From the NCBI RefSeq assembly GCF_954871325.1, contig NC_088778.1:12595882-12659881 (forward strand): a stretch of DNA of 64,000 bases, in the 5' to 3' direction. The position numbers and the translations under genes were made by a program. Positions 60,000-64,000 of the stretch are shown one piece after another. The notes under the pieces were generated by a model. It did no database searches. It worked only from the letters and a program-made list of their open reading frames with translations, and had not been told where the DNA came from. Each line of letters opens with the position of its first letter. Within the stretch, counting starts at the first letter, position 1. The stretch is from Gordionus sp. m RMFG-2023 (taxonomy: Eukaryota; Nematomorpha; Gordioida; Chordodea; Parachordodidae).

Positions 60000-60554
60000 C
60001 AGCGTCTACATGACAGGATTTTCGCTGGATGCAAACCCCCTTCAAAAACCTTTGCCTACCCCCTAAAAATTTTGCCGCCTTCGGCGGCGGTGTCTGTCTA
60101 TTATTATTTTCACCTTTTTAATTTATTGATACTCTTTTCAGAGAATTTATCTAGGATAACTTAATTAATCTATCTCTACTACCAACTATCAATATTTTGT
60201 ATACAGAATTTATTTTTTAGATAATAAATTCAATTAAAACCTCTATTATTTACAATGAATTAATTATTATGGCATTATGAGCTTGGTGATTTAAAAGTTA
60301 GCAGAAAGATTTATTTGGAAAACAATGTGTATGATTGTTTGCAATATATAGATTTGGTTGATGAATTGTATTGTAATAATTCTATAATAAAAGTATTAAT
60401 TTTTACAGCAATAAATTTTGTCCTATTTCATCTCAAAATTTAATAGATAACCCCCAAAAAATTTATCATACCCCCATTAAAGCAGCCTAACCCCTACCTC
60501 TCTCAAAAAAATAGGATGCGAACTGTTCCTACTCCTCCGCTCATGTAGACGCTG
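60000..60554 (+). mobile_element. hAT-C family MITE, copy 1
   Basis: Ends CAGCGTCTACATGACAGG and CATGTAGACGCTG; flanking octamers ACTTAACC and ACTAAACC match at seven of eight positions. Both subterminal regions match hAT-C (GGGGGTA blocks on one side, GAAGGGGGTTTGCATCC in reverse on the other). Hairpin GCCGCCTTCGGCGGC at 60074. No coding sequence, so a deletion derivative mobilised in trans. Confidence 0.9.
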
Positions 60555-61078
60555 ACTAAACCGTAGTCAAATTGAACAGCTAAAAATAAATGTTCGCATG
60601 GTATCCCTGATCAAAGAGGCGTACCATAAAATATTTATAAATAGATAGAAATTTTTAAAAATATACTATCAATAGGACTCGAATTTGTGATTATTGTGGG
60701 CTAATATGATAATGCCACTGCCAGTGTTAATTTTGTAAAATTTAACGCATAATAATCTAAATACTTTTTCGGATTATTTCTGCCAGCAGGGCGTAGCTAT
60801 AGCTAAAAGTGCAAAAAATAATATTTCTGCCAGTAAGCTGAATGGGTAACTAAAATAGGTGCATGGAATCAATAACTATGAAATACTATTAATATATTTA
60901 ATAGATTAACGAATAAAGTAAAAGTTTTGTCTCACATTTTTTTGTACTATTCCCTTTTTAAATGTAATGTTGTTATCTATGATTTTGATTTCTTACCTGA
61001 GAAATAAAATCGTTCTTATCTTTTAATTTATTCGACAAATTAATAGTAAAACGAATTTAACCATGAATTGCTTGGAGT
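60555..61078. other. No gene seen
   Basis: Spacer between two related MITEs; AT-rich and without features. Confidence 0.5.
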
Positions 61079-61663
61079 CAGCGTCTATATGACAGGAATT
61101 TCACTGGATGCAAACCATCTTCAAAAACCTTTGCCTACCCCCCTAAAAAATTTACAGCGCCTTTGGCGCCGGTGTCTCTCTATTATTATTTTTACCTTTT
61201 ATTTATTGATACGCTTTTCAGAAAATTTATAAAGGATAACTTAAATTAATCTATCTCTACTACCAACTATCGATATTTTGTGAATATAAAGAATTTATTT
61301 TTTAGATAATAAGTTCAATTAAAACCTCCATTACTTAAATGAATTAATTATTATGTCATTATGAGCTTGCTGAAATATCTAAACCTTTTAAATTACATTT
61401 AAAAGGATAGCAGAAAGTTTTATTTGGAAAACAATATGTATGATTGTTTGCAATATATAGATTTGGTAGATGAATTGTATTATAATAATTCTATGATAAA
61501 AGTATTAATTTTTACAGCAATAAATTTTGTCCTATTTCATCTCAAAATTTAATAGATAACCCCCAAAAAATTTATCCTACCCCCATTAAAGCAGCCTATC
61601 TCATACCCTCCTCAAAAAATAGGATGCAAACTGTTCCTACCCCTCCCGCTCATGTAGACGCTG
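61079..61663 (+). mobile_element. hAT-C family MITE, copy 2
   Basis: Perfect 8-bp duplication CTTGGAGT (61071-61078, 61664-61671). Same orientation as and closely similar to the copy at 60000, with small indels; the hairpin is GCGCCTTTGGCGC at 61157. It confirms the 8-bp duplication of the family. Confidence 0.93.
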
Positions 61664-62040
61664 CTTGGAGTTACGAAATTAAGTTACTAGGAAATGTAGT
61701 TTAAAATAGATCATCGAATAAAATATGTAAAAAATTTAATCTAATTTTTAAAAAATTATACTTCTATTTTTATGACTTTTGAAATTAAGATTGATAAATT
61801 TGTAATTTATGATTGGAAATTTAATTAAAATTTGATATCTTTGTAATTTAAATTTTTTGACACAGGTTCGATATATAAAATGCAATAACGTTTATTCCGC
61901 GTAGTCTCGCTTTTTAACGATTTATTAAAAATCTCTGACTTATAGAAAAAGGCAGGTCTATATATGACATCTCAAATGTCGTACGATACCTATATTATTC
62001 ACTTTTAAATTCGATACGAACTAGTTTATTTTTCAAAGAT

Positions 62041-62436
62041 AATGTTGTTCACTCCAGTTCGGTATAAAGTTTATTACAAAGTTCGAGGATTAGCACATAT
62101 TGGGTATTATTGATGAAGTATTAATCTATAAATTAAATAGTAAACATAAGGTTTATTATCCTATTCAACGAAGAGATATCATTGATCAATGGAATAGATT
62201 AGATTGTGAAATGGAGACAATGAAACACCTTAGCACACCTTATTTATCTGAGGTTCAATTATTATTTGTTAATATTAATCAAATTTTTATAGAAACAAGA
62301 AATGTATTATTTGGAAAACATAAAAGCAAATAAATTATTAAATGAAATTAAAGCAAAATACAAATCTAATTTTGTTAAACATAAATATATTGTAACACAA
62401 TTACAAAGTTTATATGAAAGTAAAAAGTGGGAATAA
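62041..62436 (+). pseudogene. Broken ORF of unknown family
   Basis: Three frames follow each other: 62041-62109 reads MLFTPVRYKVYYKVRGLAHI; 62100-62333 reads IIDEVLIYKLNSKHKVYYPI then QRRDIIDQWNRLDCEMETMK; about 62311-62436 reads ENIKANKLLNEIKAKYKSNF then VKHKYIVTQLQSLYESKKWE and TAA. Composition is coding-like and the last part is charged and helix-prone. I do not recognise the family. Two frame changes are needed, so either introns are hidden or it is dead. Confidence 0.4.
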
Positions 62437-62867
62437 AATTTATAACTTATATCTTTAATTTAAGAAAATAGAATCATCTATTATATATGATTGCATTAAA
62501 TTATAATATATATTTGTTTAAAATTCCTGACCCCAGAAATTTTATAATTTAAGTTATATTAAGTTTTCCTTTAGTGAATTCTACAAAAATAAACAATCTT
62601 TGACCTGACCATTTTAGTTGTTTTTGATATTTATGATTTTTGATTTCCTAAGGATGGCAGGGGCTAAGATATAGGTGTTCAAAGTGCAAAATATTATCAA
62701 ATCTTGAAATGCAAATAATAGCTTTTTATTATTATGAAAAAATAAATTGTCACAAAAATATTAAGAGCAAATAATGGAAGTTAATATAGAAGAAAATTGG
62801 TATTTATTTCTCTTTGATTTATATATACATTAGATCAGCACTGATATTGGGCTTTTAGAAAATATCA
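62437..62867. other. No gene seen
   Basis: AT-rich; nothing supported. Confidence 0.5.
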
Positions 62868-63060
62868 GGGCTGTGAACCCTGAACCAGCAGAGTTGGGCA
62901 GGTCCTCCTGAAAAAGAATCTAGATACAGATACAGATTCTTTATAAAAAAAGGAATCTTAGATACAGATACTAGTATCTTGTTCAAAATATCAAAAAGAT
63001 AAAAGATTCTTGTATCTTTTACTAAATTAGAGTATCTTAAATACAAGATACCTTCAAATT
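62868..63060. mobile_element. hAT-like MITE fragment(s)
   Basis: CAGGGCTGTGAACCC at 62868 and CAGAGTTGGGCAGG at 62888 look like hAT termini; the second resembles the CAGAGTTGTACA end of the MITE at 32469. They are followed by GATACAGATACAGATTC and AAGATAAAAGATTCTTGTAT repeats with local inverted symmetry. The other ends and duplications were not found. Confidence 0.45.
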
Positions 63061-63876
63061 ATCATTACCAATTAAATTAGAATAGTTTATAAAATACAAT
63101 TTTTATTAGTTATTTGTGAAGAACATAGTATTACACATATAATAATGAATATTTGCAATAATTAATAAAATATTTATTGATGAATTAATTATAATAACCA
63201 GGGATTTTAATATTAATTTTTGTCCATTAATAGCTTAAACAGGGAAGGGAGAGTAGTATATTTAATAGGAGTTGAAAATGTGCAAATAAGAAAAAAAATT
63301 AAATCAAATGATTTATTAGAATTTGCAGGTTATTTTTTGTGTTGTTTTGAATATAGCTTATATTCGGAATATATGGCTAAATGGCATCTCTAAAAAAAAT
63401 AATACTAGTTTTATTTTATTCATTATCTTTAATAAGTATTTATCATTACTTGTTTGTGATATTTATGTATTTTTTAAATTAGTTTTATTTTCTAGTATGA
63501 CTTATTAATTCTTGCATTTGTAATATCATATATATATAAATATCATTTAAATCTCTTTTCAAATTTTTTTATTATATTTCTTGCAAAATCATTAATTATA
63601 TATAAAAAATATGTAAATATTGTACAACATTATATTATTTAATATATAAAAAAAATTTTTTAATGCATTTTAAATTGATTAAATTTTGTAGATAAATACT
63701 GTAATATAATTTTACTTATATCATAAATAAATAAAAGTAACTAATAAAATTAAATTCTACCTTATTATAATTATTTTATTAAGAGCCTTTTAAAATTATC
63801 TAATGTTATATATCAATTATAGCTTAAATATTTCCTCTAATAAGAACTTGCTAAAATAATTAAATATAAAATATAT
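63061..63876. other. No gene seen
   Basis: AT-rich sequence. The open frame 63323-63508 is hydrophobic by composition and has no motif. Confidence 0.5.
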
Positions 63877-64000
63877 TAGGGATGTGCCGATATTTTTTAT
63901 CGAACCGATATTTCACCCATTTTAAAATATCAATTATCGGTCAATATTATAAAATTTGATTCGATATAAAAATGGCTTCTTTAACAAAAATAAAATTTTA
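63877..64000. mobile_element. Probable hAT terminus, cut by window end
   Basis: TAGGGATGTGCCGATA at about 63880 followed by palindromic ATCGG/CCGAT stretches (ATCGAACCGATA, ATTATCGGTCAA) is the style of a hAT terminus. The rest lies outside the window. Confidence 0.5.

Overview
The window is very AT-rich (by eye roughly three quarters A+T) eukaryotic DNA. It has short GT-AG introns (several of 48-60 bp), one recognisable multi-exon animal surface-receptor gene and many transposons. Immunoglobulin-like and fucolectin-type (FTP, F5/8C-like) domains in one transmembrane protein point to an invertebrate metazoan; I cannot name the species. I see no prokaryotic operon, no CRISPR array, no rRNA and no convincing free tRNA gene. 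I recognised no LTR retroelement or Polinton.

Layout. 1-1046: tail of a hAT transposon. 1047-5778: mostly silent DNA with one weak pair of candidate exons and a minisatellite. 5779-9212: composite hAT element 'hAT-A'. 9886-23065: a host gene on the + strand, with FTP lectin exons, Ig-like exons, a membrane span and a short tail carrying an ITIM-like tyrosine motif. Its largest intron (12401-21241) holds a foldback-type element with tandem-repeat arms, an RTE-clade LINE with an 18-bp target duplication, and a second LINE fragment. 23066-33109: repeats, a broken unidentified gene near 28.2-28.9 kb, and a tRNA-headed repeat split by a palindromic MITE.

33110-58589 is a nest of transposons with target duplications at most levels. 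From outside in: a non-autonomous element with an 8-bp duplication (33118-58581); a tRNA-headed inverted-terminal repeat element (33651-57962); a 23.9-kb MULE with a perfect 10-bp duplication (34047-57942, 'MULE-2'). MULE-2 itself was hit by a second MULE (34066-37054, 'MULE-1'), by the composite 'hAT-B' (40716-50672, perfect 8-bp duplication) and by a 2.4-kb palindrome (52896-55280, 8-bp duplication). hAT-B was in turn hit by a nearly complete multi-exon hAT, 'hAT-C' (44393-50048).

58582-64000: mostly silent DNA with two deletion derivatives of the hAT-C family (60000-60554, 61079-61663), one unidentified broken ORF and two partial transposon ends.

The elements act as nested parasites, not as a pathway. 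hAT-C is the best candidate source of transposase for the two small elements at 60-61.7 kb, because both of its ends match theirs. Recurrent themes are tandem duplication of short 5' exons (hAT-C, MULE-1, the MULE-2 arm), inverted-repeat arms built of tandem subrepeats, and GC-rich hairpins, often with a TTC(G) loop, in otherwise AT-rich elements.
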